64,000 bases of DNA from Papilionanthe hookeriana x Papilionanthe teres (Eukaryota; Streptophyta; Magnoliopsida; Asparagales; Orchidaceae), in NCBI GenBank assembly GCA_022702705.1, contig CM040423.1, positions 112,146,738-112,210,737 on the forward strand, read 5' to 3'. Position 1 is the stretch's first letter, and the number at the start of each line of letters is the position of its first letter. The translations under genes and the position numbers were made by a program. The notes under the pieces are model-generated. The model made no database searches and had not been told where the DNA came from. It was given only the letters and a program-made list of their open reading frames with translations. Below, in pieces: positions 1 to 11,039 of this stretch.

Positions 1-899
1 TTTATGAAGAAGATCATCACATTATACCTACATATCTGTATGGATTTGTTCATTTTGATGTGATGAAGCATTTAGAACAATCTCCACGAAGTTTCATGGA
101 GATTTGAGAGAGATCTCATTCCCTAAACATGAATGGTTTACTGGCTATCACACTTTAAGGAAGACAGTCGGATGCCTTCTATTTCTATATATTAGAAATA
201 GACGGCAGAGACATAGCCGAACCACAGTTTCATCCATATGAAACAGATGAAACCGTGGGCCACGTGGTCGCCCTTGTTTAAAGCACATTCAACAAAACTG
301 TGCCTTGTGTTACTTCAAAGCATCTGAGCTTCGAGTCAGCACCGCATGGAAAATAGTTCAAGTAGGATTTAATTAAATCCAAAAAATACTATTAAATTTT
401 AAAAAATTATATCCTGACAAGGAAAAACCATAAAAATACAATAAATATACTATCAAATTCAAAAAAATAAGGAGAATATTCTGAAAGTAAAATTTGAAAT
501 TGATAAATTATATGTAACTTTAATTAATTAATTACTCTCTGAAGTAATTTTATTAATAAAAATTATTTAGAAACCCAAAAATTATGAAATTTCCAGGGAT
601 TAATCTTTTCACCCTTGAAAACATTCCATGATTTTTTCAAGGCTAGAAAAAAATCCCTAGAACCAAATTTACCATTTTCATTGAACTTTGTAATTATTTT
701 AAAAAATAATTATAAAAAATTAAAAAATTGGAAATTAAATTGGAAATTGGCTAGAAAATTTAGGGTGATGAATTTAAATCCTAAAATGAAAAATTCTACC
801 TCTGAAAAAATTAAAAATGACATTTTTTCTTAACATATAAAAGCCTAAAATCTCTAAGGTTTTGATATTTACCTTGAATGACCGATAAGATAAATTTAA

Positions 900-3250
900 T
901 TCTAGCCCTTAGGTTTAATTTCCAAAATTAGACCTAGGGTGAACCTAAACCCTAATCAACATTGGGTTTAGTTATACTCTAAACCCTTTGGTTCAAAACA
1001 TATGGACTCAATCAAAATTCCAATCCCTGAATCTAACCCACATAAACCCGCATTATACTTTGGTCCAATTTACTTGAACTTAAATCAAAATAAAATCTTT
1101 GGGTCTAACCCAATTCAAATTTAGACATTTAGGTTCAACCCAATTGAACCCAAACCAAGTCAAATTAAACCCTAAGTAGGTCTAACCTCTATTAGACCTA
1201 ATTAATCACCTTAAGGTTTAAACCTAACTAATCACCTTAAACCTTCATTACATTAGGTTTAAGTCAAATTAAACCCTAAAGGTCTAACCCCTATTAGACC
1301 TAATTAATCACCTTAAACCTTAATTAAATTAGGTTTAAGTCAAATTAAAACCAAATTAGGTCTAACCTTTATTAGACCTAATTAATCTCCTTAAACCTTA
1401 ATTACATTACGTTTAAGTCAAATTAAACCCTAGTTCCCTATTAGAATAAATTAATTACCTTAAACCTTAAATACATTAGGATTAAGTCAAATTAAACCCC
1501 AATTAGGTCTAACGCCTATAAGACCGATTAGTCACCTTAAACCCTAATTACATTAAGTTTAACTTAAATTAAACCCCAATTAGGTCTAACCCCTATTAGA
1601 CTGAATTAATCACTTTAAACCTTAATTACATTCAGTTTAAGTCAAATTAAACCCTAATTAATTAACCCCTATTAGATCTAATTAATCACCTTAAACCTTA
1701 ATTTGATTCGGTTTAAGTCACATTAAACCCTAATTAGGTTTAACCGCTATTAGACCTAATTAATAACCTTAAGCCTTAGATTCAACCAAAATTGAACCTA
1801 AATTAACCCAAACCATAGGTTCAACCCAAGTTCAAACTAAATCAATCTAAACCTTAGGTTTAACCCAAATTGAACCTAAGTCATCCCAAATTAAACCTGA
1901 GTCAATATAAATCTTTGGTTCAAAGCAAATTGAACCAAAGTTAACCTAAACTTTAGGTTCATTAAACTTTAGGTTCAATCCAAACTAAACTTAAACTCAA
2001 CCGAAAGCTTAGGGTCAACCCATATTGAACCTAAACTATCTTAAACCTTAGGTTCAACCAAGTTAAACCTAAGTCAATCTATACCATAGGTTCAACCTAA
2101 GTTAAACCTAAGTCAATCTAAACCTTAGGTTCAACCCAAATTGAACCTTAGTTAACCTAAACCTTAGGTTCAACCCAAATTGAACCTAGATCAACCTATA
2201 TTCAATCCAAATTGTACCTAAGTCAACCTTAATCTTAGGTTCAACTCAAATTGAACCTAAGTTAAACTAAGCTTTAGATTTAATTCAAATTGAACTTAAG
2301 TCAACTTATACCTTGGGTTCAATTTAAATTGGACCTAAAAACACATAAAGCTAGGTTAGACTAAATATAAACCACTTTAGGTTTAAGTTCTACCTAAATT
2401 GAACCTAAATAAGCCATAACTTAGATTCTACATAAATTGAATCTAAGTAAGTTTAAAGTTTAGGTTCTATATAAATTGAACCTAAATAAAGTATGCCTTA
2501 GATTCTACCAAAATTGAATCCAAGTAACTTTAAACAATAGGTTCTACCTAACTTGATCCAAAATAAATCATATCTTATATTCTACATAAATTGAATCTAA
2601 GTAATGTAAAACTTTAGGTTTTACCAAAATCACTTTAAAATTTAGGTTCTACCTAAATTGAACCTAAATAAATCATACCTTAGATACTACATAAATTGAA
2701 TCTAAGACTCTATCTAATTGAACCTAATTAAATTATACCTTTGTTCTACCTAAATTAAATCCAATTAACTTTAAACTTTAGGTTCTACCTAAATTGAACC
2801 TCAATAAATCATATCTTAGATTCTACCTAAATTGAATCTAAGTAATATCAAACTTTAAGTTTTACCTAAATCACTTTAAACTTTAGGTTCTACCAAAATT
2901 GAACCCAAATAAATCATATCTTAGATTCTACCTAAATTGAATCTAAGTAATGTCAAACTTTAGGTTTTACCTAGATCACTTTAAACTTTAGGTTCTACCT
3001 AAATTAAACCTAAATAAATCATATCTTAGATTCTACCAAAATTGAATCTAAGTAACATCAAACTTTAGGTTTTACTTAAATCATTTTAAACTTGTGGTTC
3101 TACTTAAATTGAACCTAAGTAATACCAAACTTCAGATTCTGACTAAATTAAATCTAAGTGACATCAAACCTTTGGTTCTACCTAAACCACGTCATGTTTT
3201 AGGTTATACTTAATTGCATACCTCAGGTTCTACCTAAATTGAACATTAAC
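900..3250. repeat. Serial palindrome / tandem array in LTR-A
   Basis: Three tandem blocks follow each other: a roughly 78-base period at about 1140-1760, a roughly 45-base period at 1780-2330, and a roughly 113-base period at 2380-3120. Each period carries short inverted repeats. At 2234-2261 the arms CTTAGGTTCAA and TTGAACCTAAG form a perfect 11-bp stem around six bases. At 2815-2842 the arms CTTAGATTC and GAATCTAAG form a 9-bp stem. The first block also holds five exact AAACCCTAA telo-box strings, starting at 1167, 1271, 1529, 1649 and 1725. No coding potential is seen. Confidence 0.85.
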
Positions 3251-4537
3251 CTTAAATCTAATTTAGGCTTAATCAAATCAACATAAATGACATAATAATT
3301 ATTAATTCAAATTCACACTTGACCTATACAAATAAAATTTACTTTAAATGACACTAAAACTAAAATTAAACTAAAAAATGCAACAAGATTTGAGAACATA
3401 TTTTGAAGAAAGTAACCCATAATTGCTAAATAAGATATCTTTCATTCATTCATGACTAATCAATCGTAAACTTAATGATCCATAATGACAGAATCATGGA
3501 ATCCTGCTCCGGTCATTTAAAACAAAATAGAAATTCATTACAAAAATAATATAAGTTAATCGATTAATAAATCGTAAGTAACCTAAAATTTTTCAACCCT
3601 TAAAATCCGAAATAGACATTAAAAACTTAAATGAAACCATCAATCAACAAAAATCACCAAATGCCACTTGAAACACAATATGTTTTGATGAACGAATATT
3701 TCTTGGACAATGCAATCCTTAGTTGTTGATAAGAGTCTTCCAGTCCTGGTTTAAACACCTTTCGGACTAAGTAGATCAAGGCATACGACGACTCTAGGAT
3801 GACGGAATCATGGACATCTTGACCGGGTTTTCGAAACATTAAAAATTAAACCACTAAATAAAAAATTTAAGAAATAAAATTGACAATATTTCTTACACTA
3901 TTTTTCTTACAGGATTACTAAAAATAAGCTCCATTTTAGATTTACTTTGCATGTTATTAGGGTGTGCTAAGTCTGTTTTGCAGGATGACATTCTGAAGAC
4001 AGGACAATAAACTTCAAAATCAGAACGACAAAAAAAAAAAAAAACAAAGTAACGACGTCAAAACATAACAAAACCAAAACTTTAGGGTAATACGTGACGC
4101 TTAGAAACATATTACCCTTAGGATCAAACATTAACGTTTCTTTCCTTGATCTTGACACTTAAAAATTTCTTAGAGAACAAATGTTAATATTAATCAGGAG
4201 CTTTCTTAGACAGTCCTACAAGTCTAAGATGTAATTAACTATAGTAGCTTGGTCCTATAGGAGAATAAAAAACTCAAAATAGGTAAAATACCTAAATCTC
4301 TTATTATTATATTTTTCATGTGGTTTTTTCATATAGGAAGCTCTAGAATTAAATACTCTAAAGTTTCCTCTGTAATGTTCACCATAATAAAACTATATTG
4401 AAATTTTATTTTCTTCTTTTATTTATTTCATTAGCCCATTCTTTCTTTCTCCAAGTTCCTTGATATCTAAGGTTCCTTTACATGATCCAAAAGAATAAGT
4501 TACTTGGAGATTAGATCAGTGTAATAGATAAACAGTG

Positions 4538-4547
4538 TTGTGACTCC
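4538..4547 (+). other. Relic primer-binding site near the end of LTR-A
   Basis: TTGTGACTCC resembles TGGCGACTCC, the first ten bases of a tRNA-Arg-type PBS. It follows the string AGATAAACA, as its counterpart does in LTR-C. It lies 99 bases before the better 18-base PBS and is probably inside the LTR. Confidence 0.45.
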
Positions 4548-4636
4548 TTGACAATAATAACATCGATAACAGACTGACATGAGAAGTGACAGCGATGGCG
4601 GCAATGAGCCAGCCTGGATGTGCCATCTAGTGTGTT

Positions 4637-4654
4637 TGGTGACTTCGCTGGGTA
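4637..4654 (+). other. Primer-binding site of element A (tRNA-Arg type)
   Basis: TGGTGACTTCGCTGGGTA matches 15 of 18 bases of TGGCGACTCCGCTGGGGA, the complement of a plant tRNA-Arg 3' end as I recall it. It lies between the LTR and the gag start at 4876. Two of the mismatches are C-to-T changes, as expected for decay of methylated cytosine. Confidence 0.65.
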
Positions 4655-4875
4655 GTTTCTTTCTCCTCATCTCACCCTAAATCACTCTTTCTCTAAAGAT
4701 GTTCCATCTTTTGACAGATAGGATCATCTCTTTTAAATCTAACTCTTTTAAGAGTTATTTCTGATGTTCCATAATCACAAAACAAAATGATATAAACTAA
4801 TAAATTCCCAGATTATAAAATGAGTCTATAATAAATCTTAGCATTTTATTCTCCTAAATTTTTTGAAAATCTCCA

Positions 4876-7411
4876 ATGGATTTTTTAGACTCAGTCTTTT
4901 CCTATATTCCATATCTTAATTCATCGACTAATGAAGCTGCTTGCATTTACCATAATGACTTTGGGTTTTTTGATGAAGCTTTATTTGTATTGAGTAGTCC
5001 ATCTCAAACTGGCATAAAACCCTTTATGGAATTTAACTTGGAATCTTACAAAAATTTCTTCTTTTTACAAAAGATTTACCTCGACAGCTTCCTATATAAT
5101 AATTCACTTTTGAGGAAATCGAATAAAACTTTGATCAGAAAGGAAAGAAAGTTTGTATTGATCAAGAAAGTGATATTTTGTCACCATCTATGTTTGAGGT
5201 CAGATCTTATTCCAAGATTGTTCCCCAAACACATACCTAATAAAGAAATAAAACTCATTCCCTTCAAGGAAAAAAAGAAGAGAAATGAAGACAAAAATTT
5301 TGAAACATCTAAATTTTAGGAAAGTGCTTTCAGGAACCCTTCTTCCTTAAAGAAAAACAAGTTTTATCCAGTACCCATTGAGAATGAGGATAATACATTT
5401 CAATCCTTTCAAAGAGAGAATTTACTGTCAATAAAAACTATACATTCTGTGTTCAAAAGACTTGCATGAAAAGACAGATGTTGAATCTCTCGACTTCTAG
5501 ACAAAAATGGGATGTGCAGTTTCTATGACCATGAAAAGAAAACTTCTCGCGTAAGAGTATTCTACCTATTAGGAAATGGACCAACAATTCCCATTGAAAA
5601 GTCAATATACCCAGATACCAGTTAAACTTCATTTACGGCCAAGAGTATAAGATATAATAGAACAAGACATGATAAATTAATATTAGAAACTGAAGAGAAA
5701 TATACTAAAATGAAAGCACTTGTGCAAATGTTACAAGATGGTGACCATTCTTACTCATAGCATGATGATATAATTCCCACAACATCTTGTCTTATACTCA
5801 AGAAGAATGCATAGAAATGCGAGCTATCGGAGGGAATCTCTGATGTTGTGAGCACTCTTGTAGACTGTTCCTAGAAAAAGGCTAGTGAAACACATCCTGT
5901 TAAGTCATTTAAGGAATGACTAAAAAAATTAAATGCTGATATTAAATGATTCTCAATACAAGGAAAGGAATATTCTTCAAATAATCAAAATAAGGAATTT
6001 ATGGAAATAAATATGGTAGAGACACGAGCTACTTCCTCAGCACGAAAATTATCATCATCAAATGAATAAAATGTGACAGAAGAAATATGAATGGTTATTT
6101 GAAAGCTAGATAAACAAACTAATCATCTAAAACAAAAAATTGAGGAAATGATGACAGCTTTAGAAAATCTACCACAAACAACTCTGTTACCCGCTATTGA
6201 AATTATTAGGCTAGAAGCAATACATATTCTCGAAGTTAAAAGAGAATCAATAGAAATAGCGGAAAGTACTCAAAAGAAAAAGGATTTCCCCTAGAGTGGA
6301 ATTCTAGAAAAAAGAAATTACACAACTTGTAGAACAAATAGTAAAAGAAATAATGGCTCAGGTAAGGGTCGGATCATTAATTCCAAAGGGTAGACCTTAT
6401 CCGGAAGAATTTGATTCTCTTCAATATCTGAAAGGCTTTGTTCCACCTCTTTTTAAAAAGTTTGACGAGACCGAAAACCCTCCTCAGTATCTTGCACATT
6501 TAAGAGCAAGCTGCTGCAACACAGGGGGTAGTGATGCTCTTCTATTCCTCCAATTTGTTAATAGCCTCATAGAGGTTGCTTTCGATTAGTATGCAAAAAT
6601 TCCCAATGGATCTATTAAAACATTTGTTGAACTTGAGAATATTTTCATTTAATGATTTTTCAGAGTGCTACATCATATAATAGTTGGAGACTTGGTAGTG
6701 GAGAAATGGAATCCACAAGAAACTCTTGTGGATTACATTTTGTACTAGAGAAATCTCAGCATGAAATGTGAACCACAACTTTAAGAACAACATGCAGTTG
6801 AAATCTTGCTTAATAATATTCATGGTCCTATAGAATTCATGCATAAAGGATTTACAATAAAAACATTTGAAATATAACTCAGCTAAGCGGCCAACCTTCA
6901 GGAAGAAGCTAAAGCAGACGAGTGTAATGGAAAAGACAAAGAAAATAAAGCTGGTTAAGATGTTCAAAAAGAAATCAGAAAATGTCTCAATGGTAGAAAA
7001 GGGTAAACAAGTGATGCAAGTTCAACCTTAACAAAAGAAACAAAAACAAAATATTGGTCAATCACAACCACAGTAACCTCCACAAATGCAATTCCAACAA
7101 TAAACTACATCAAAGAAAGACAAGAAATCAATGTCTGAGAGGATAAACAAAGAATATCCATTCAAAACAGAAGCTGTTTCAAAGATATTTCGTAGCTTGT
7201 TGAAAGTGCTATAATTTAAATTGCCTAAAGCCAAAAGACCAGGAGAAGTTGATATGAAAGATCATCCCAATTATTGACCTTACCATAGGATACTCGGACA
7301 TAAAAACAAAAAATGCTTTATCTTCAAAGATTGTTTGGAATGTAATTTCAAAAAAAGGAATATAGTAATCTTGAAAGAATACTTAAAAGAAACGAAAAAG
7401 GTTTAGTCAAT
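4876..7411 (+). pseudogene. Broken gag of element A
   Basis: The start at 4876 corresponds to the gag start of Ogre-1 (ATG at 26880, minus), and both proteins begin with a similar SVFSY motif. The first 147 codons are open, then stops and frameshifts accumulate. A readable central piece (6353-6589) has the capsid pattern of Tat-type gag (PPLFKKFDE, then CCNTGGSDALLF and VAFD). A zinc-knuckle-like region near 7240-7330 has lost its first cysteine to a stop (Y-stop-PYHRILGH). Gag would package genomic RNA in cytoplasmic particles. Nothing here could make a full protein. Confidence 0.8.
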
Positions 7412-7421
7412 ATGATTTTGG

Positions 7422-7904
7422 TTGATGAACTTATTCCTAGCAATCACTCTGATAATGAAGACAAATAAAATATTTCTTAGGGCAAAACTATTAAGAAAAC
7501 CTTTGCTCCATGAAATAAAAGAAAAAAAAAAGAAAGAACCAAAAAGGGTTAGAGGTCTTCTAGATATAAGGGCTAATGTTTCTTTTGTATCTTCCACTTC
7601 TCATACTCATTTACCTTCTACTAGGATAATTGTCTCATATGAAGGGAGGAAATCCCTTGAGCCTTTAAATGTGTATGACTTCCTCTTTATCCCTACTGTG
7701 AATAATAATATTTCCAGTTTTTCTTACATTTTGTCTATTTCCAATATTACTTCTAAAAACGATCAATCTAATTTCATTCCTGTAGACAATACTCAAATCG
7801 TATACAATCTCCATATATCCAACGACAATCAAAATGATAATGATAGAAATGACAATTCCAACAATGATGAAAATGAAGATGACATTGTTACACTAGAATT
7901 ATAA
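7422..7904 (+). pseudogene. Gag-protease linker frame, 160 codons open
   Basis: A 160-codon open stretch lies between the zinc-knuckle region and the protease start. It is basic at the beginning (runs of K) and ends in an asparagine/aspartate-rich low-complexity tail, and it shows no recognisable domain. The same interval in Ogre-1 (23670-24390) has a related but frame-broken sequence, including an N/D-rich part. It is most likely a spacer domain of the gag-pol polyprotein. That it has stayed open may be chance. Confidence 0.5.
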
Positions 7905-8019
7905 GGAATACCAATTTTATAGAATTAGAGCCCTCTGACTCATAGACAAAAGAGTCAAATGATGTACTAGAAGAAATAATTGAAGTCAACGTACAAGTGG
8001 AAGAGTTCTACCTCCAATA

Positions 8020-8479
8020 ATGGCTCCCAAAGAGAAAGAAAAACCAATAGTTGCACCGAAAAATATCATTCCTCCAGTACATCAACAGTTATCTGAAAGA
8101 AACAAAAACAATCTCCATAACAGGGTGGACTACAATGTACTAACCCATTTGAGAAAATTGCCAGCAAAGTTGAGCATATATGATGTCCTTATGCTTTCTA
8201 AAAAAATGAGGGAATCATTAATAAAAGCTCTTTTGGATCTAGAAATCTGTTTAGCTTAACTCACTGGTGTTACCTCAAATGAAGCTTATTCATTAAAAGA
8301 ACATACCAACATAACTTTCTTTGACAATAACTTGTTGCTCCATATAACTGAACACAATCGTCCATTATATATCACCATGAATATAAAAGACACGACACTT
8401 TAAAGGGTACTTAGTGAACCTGGTGCTTCGATTAAGATTATGAACTTAAGAACTTATGCATATTTTGACATTGACACCT
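8020..8479 (+). pseudogene. Start of the aspartic protease region, element A
   Basis: The stretch is homologous to Ogre-1 protease (23310-23669, minus): shared strings include LSIYDV/ALM-I and MRESLIKALL, and the active-site neighbourhood reads SEPGASIKIMNL here against FDPGALINIMNL there. The expected D-T/S-G triad is therefore E-P-G here, so the catalytic aspartate is lost. In-frame stops occur near 8257 and 8400. The frame is cut at about 8479 by the Athila-family LTR, so the flap and the second half of the protease are missing. Confidence 0.75.
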
Positions 8480-10195
8480 CGATACACCTAAAATATATAG
8501 TATTTTTAAGCACATTTTTATACCTATTTTTGATGATATTGCACTTTAATGGAAGGTATTTTGTATTTTTCTTGCAAGTATGATTAAAATGATTTATTAT
8601 GATAAATAGAACAAAAAAATGATCAAATTTGGAGCAAAAATATGAAATGTGCAAAATGGGCCTCTGGCGGCAAGCTCCAAGGGTTGGCGCTTAGCCGCCA
8701 CAATTAAACAATACGAATTCATTCAAATTTAGTGTCATTTTCAAGGGGGTGTTTGACACAACTTTTGGTTTAAACTTCATTAACTTCTTATGGGTGGCAA
8801 ATTCGAATGAATGGGTGCATTCTTTGGTAGATACATTGATTATGAATATAATTTAAAGAGACACCAAAGCACCTTTTAAAGAATTATTAAAATGAAGACT
8901 TAAGATCAGAAAAGAAGAAGCATTTTGAAGAGAAGTATTGGCCAAAGAAGATGGAGAAAAGCTTGAAGTGGTTGAAGGGAGAGAGGAAGGAAGAGAGTCT
9001 TCTTCTTGCCATACTTTGTTCACTTTTCCACTTTATTTTATCATAGTTTGTATTAGAATTTAGGAGAGGCAATCCTTAGAGTTGGGTTCCAACCTCTAAG
9101 GATTATCTAGTAGAAAGCAAAAGTTTCAGAGGAACTTCAAGAGTCTTGTGGAGAGTACTTTCAGGTAAGTCTTTATCTTTGTTTTTACATTTAGTTTTTA
9201 AGTAAGACTTGTTGTGTTTTCACTACAATTTCTACTTTCAAATCAAACTGTGTTTGTGTTTTCTCCATGAGTTCTGAGTAGTTTTCTTTATCTTTTTTCT
9301 TTTCAAATGAAGAAGTAATTAAATTATGGAAGGAAGTTGTGTGAAGTATAGGTATATAATGTTGGATTAGGTTGTGATGATTCACTTCCTTGCACTTCAT
9401 TTACTTCTTGATTTGGCCAATTAAGATGTTAAAATTTGTTGTGAGAACATGTAGGAACCAATGTGGTATTGTCTCAATCAACAATTGGAGAGAATCACAT
9501 GAAATTGTATGGGTGAGAATTGTAGTCCATATGATTGAGTACAAATAAATAGGGAAATATGTTTTTTAATGGGGAGTAAAATTAGAAGACTTTAGAGTGA
9601 CAGGCTAAAGCCCCTAATTTGGTTTGATGTATTAAATTTTGTTATGAGATGTTAGTCCCCATGTGGAGAAGGAAGAGGGAATTCTATAGTGAGAGCTAGT
9701 ATCTTTCCTGCCTAACCCATCTACAATATTTGAAAACTTCAAATTAACCAATATTCTTTATAGAACCAAGTAAGGGTAAAGAATGTATTTGCTCCTATTT
9801 GGCACAACACATTTAGATACTTCCACAATGAAATTTCATAACTAATTCATTGAAAGACGAAAAAGATATTTCATTCTCATTTGCTTTTACATATCATTTT
9901 ATAGTCTTGTTAATTTTAGTTATTTAATTTACATTTTCTTAAAAGAAAATATCGAAAACAAATTTAAAACTTTTTATCTTAAAACATACTTTACAAAATG
10001 ATTTTAAAAAGTAAATTTTTTTTTCTTATTTCTTTAAAATTTTAGATATTTCCCTGTGGGTTCGATATCTCGGGGCTTAATCAGAAATTCCTATATTACT
10101 TGATAAATGATACGTATACTTGTGTAGAATCCTAAATTATAAAATAATTACAATATATTTATTATTTTCTTCGGAGTTTTCGTCGTTCAAGCCCA
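8480..10195 (+). mobile_element. Lone Athila-family LTR
   Basis: Read on the plus strand, it matches the reverse complement of the Athila-1 and Athila-2 LTRs at both ends. The start (TACCTATTTTTGATGATATT, then a GCACTTTA block) matches their U3 start. The end (10050-10135: a GGGTTCGATATC block, ACTTGATAAATGATACGTAT and TGTGTAGAATCC) matches their U5. No internal region is attached on either side. Length is about 1.7 kb, against 1.55-1.66 kb for the others. No matching 5-base target duplication is visible: left ACACC, right GAGAT or nearby. Boundaries are good to about ten bases. Confidence 0.8.
8658..8702 (+). promoter_or_regulatory. GC-rich U3 module with a GCC-box
   Basis: A short GC-rich island in very AT-rich sequence, about 178 bases from the LTR start, contains CTCTGGCGGCAAG and AGCCGCC (8693-8699), the core of the ERF-bound GCC-box. 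Athila-1 and Athila-2 LTRs have GC-rich modules at the same distance. Confidence 0.5.
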
Positions 10196-10234
10196 TGTCA
10201 GAGATTTTCTCGGTGTCGATATCGATGTCATTTT

Positions 10235-10244
10235 GGAGTCGCCA
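10235..10244 (-). other. Relic PBS inside LTR-B
   Basis: GGAGTCGCCA on the plus strand (TGGCGACTCC on the element strand) is ten bases of the tRNA-Arg-type PBS. It sits inside a 3' LTR, where no PBS should be. The same string is at 27157-27166 in LTR-C. Confidence 0.55.
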
Positions 10245-11039
10245 CTCTGTTTATCTATAATATTTTCCTAACCTTTAATAAATCTTATTTCTTTGAATTC
10301 CATAAAAGGATCTGCAGATAGTAAGAAATTTGAAGAAAATAAGAGCTAATAATATTGAAAATAGTAAAAAAGGAGATGTTGCTGATAATCCATATAAAAA
10401 AAATTCTAGAATGTCTAGAAGTTTTATATAAGGACAATAAAGTTTTGGTAACCAGAGATTTTTAGATATAGTATTTGTCCTGAGTTCTTTAAATCTCTTA
10501 TAGAAGCAAGCTCCACAGTTAATTACATCCTAGTAATTATAATTGTCTTATAAAACTTCTGATTAATGTTAATCACTTTTTTTCTAAAAAGTTTCAAGGG
10601 AAAAAGCATCAACTTTCAATCCTAAGGGTAACGTGTCGTACTACCCTAAAAGTTTGATTTTGTCAACTTTTGTTTTTTGTTTGGTTTTTGTTTTGTTTTT
10701 TTTCATTTCCAATTGTTTTGTTAATGTCATTATTTTATGGTCTTGTTGTTTGTTTTGGTGGCTATCCTAAATGTTTTGATTTGTCTTAGTTTTGTCATTT
10801 TAAGGTCGTTTGTTTTTTTTATCAAAGTTGTTGTTTTGATGTCATTGTGATTTTATTTTATTTTATTGTTGTTCGTCCCATCTATGGAATGTCGTATTGA
10901 AAAGCAGAGTTAGCGCACCCTATAACATGTAAAGAAAATCTAAAACGAAATTAATGTTTTCATTTCATCTTGATTCTTCTGCAAAACAAAGTCAGCACAC
11001 TTTATAATATGCAAAGAACTTAACCTACAAGAAAAGGAG

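Larger units (their letters stand above)
1..4625 (+). repeat. LTR-A, truncated 5' LTR of element A
   Basis: The stretch is collinear with the reverse complement of LTR-B (about 14200 down to 10196) and LTR-C: a mildly GC-richer block near 200-340, a long palindrome-rich array at 900-3250, then an AT-rich tail with matching short blocks. By comparison with LTR-B and LTR-C, where a TATA box can be placed, everything seen here is transcribed leader (R-U5), and the promoter half lies off the left edge. The exact 3' end is uncertain. CA ends at 4534, 4591 or 4625 are possible; I prefer 4625 because it leaves an 11-base gap to the PBS, as in LTR-C. The region holds no gene of its own. Confidence 0.75.
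1..8479 (+). mobile_element. Ogre/Tat-type Ty3 retrotransposon A, 5' part
   Basis: This is a plus-strand element with the order LTR (left end outside the window), primer-binding site, gag and the start of protease. It stops at 8479, where an Athila-family LTR begins. The gag region aligns by eye, residue for residue in many places, with the reverse-strand gag of Ogre-1 (24391-26880), and its LTR is the reverse complement of LTR-B and LTR-C. RT, RNase H, integrase and the 3' LTR are missing. Many in-frame stops show that it is dead. Assignment to the Ogre/Tat lineage rests on the tRNA-Arg-like PBS and on homology to Ogre-1, which has the two RNase H domains of that lineage. Confidence 0.85.

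Noticed and set aside
1140..3120. Possible CRISPR-like array from regular short repeats
   Set aside because: Units are degenerate tandem repeats without unique spacers, in a plant LTR, with no cas genes.
4010..4060. Poly-A run as the tail of a LINE or SINE
   Set aside because: It lies within collinear LTR-A sequence. No target duplication or LINE-like frame is adjacent.
7403..7597. Minus-strand open frame over the gag-protease linker
   Set aside because: It is antisense to the plus-strand linker frame of element A, hydrophobic only because it is the complement of lysine codons.
10196..10247. Reading LTR-B as the 5' LTR of another element because it carries a PBS-like string
   Set aside because: LTR-B has the PPT of Ogre-1 directly at its other end, and the PBS-like string is also inside LTR-C. 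A relic within the LTR is simpler, though a tandem pair sharing one LTR cannot be fully excluded.
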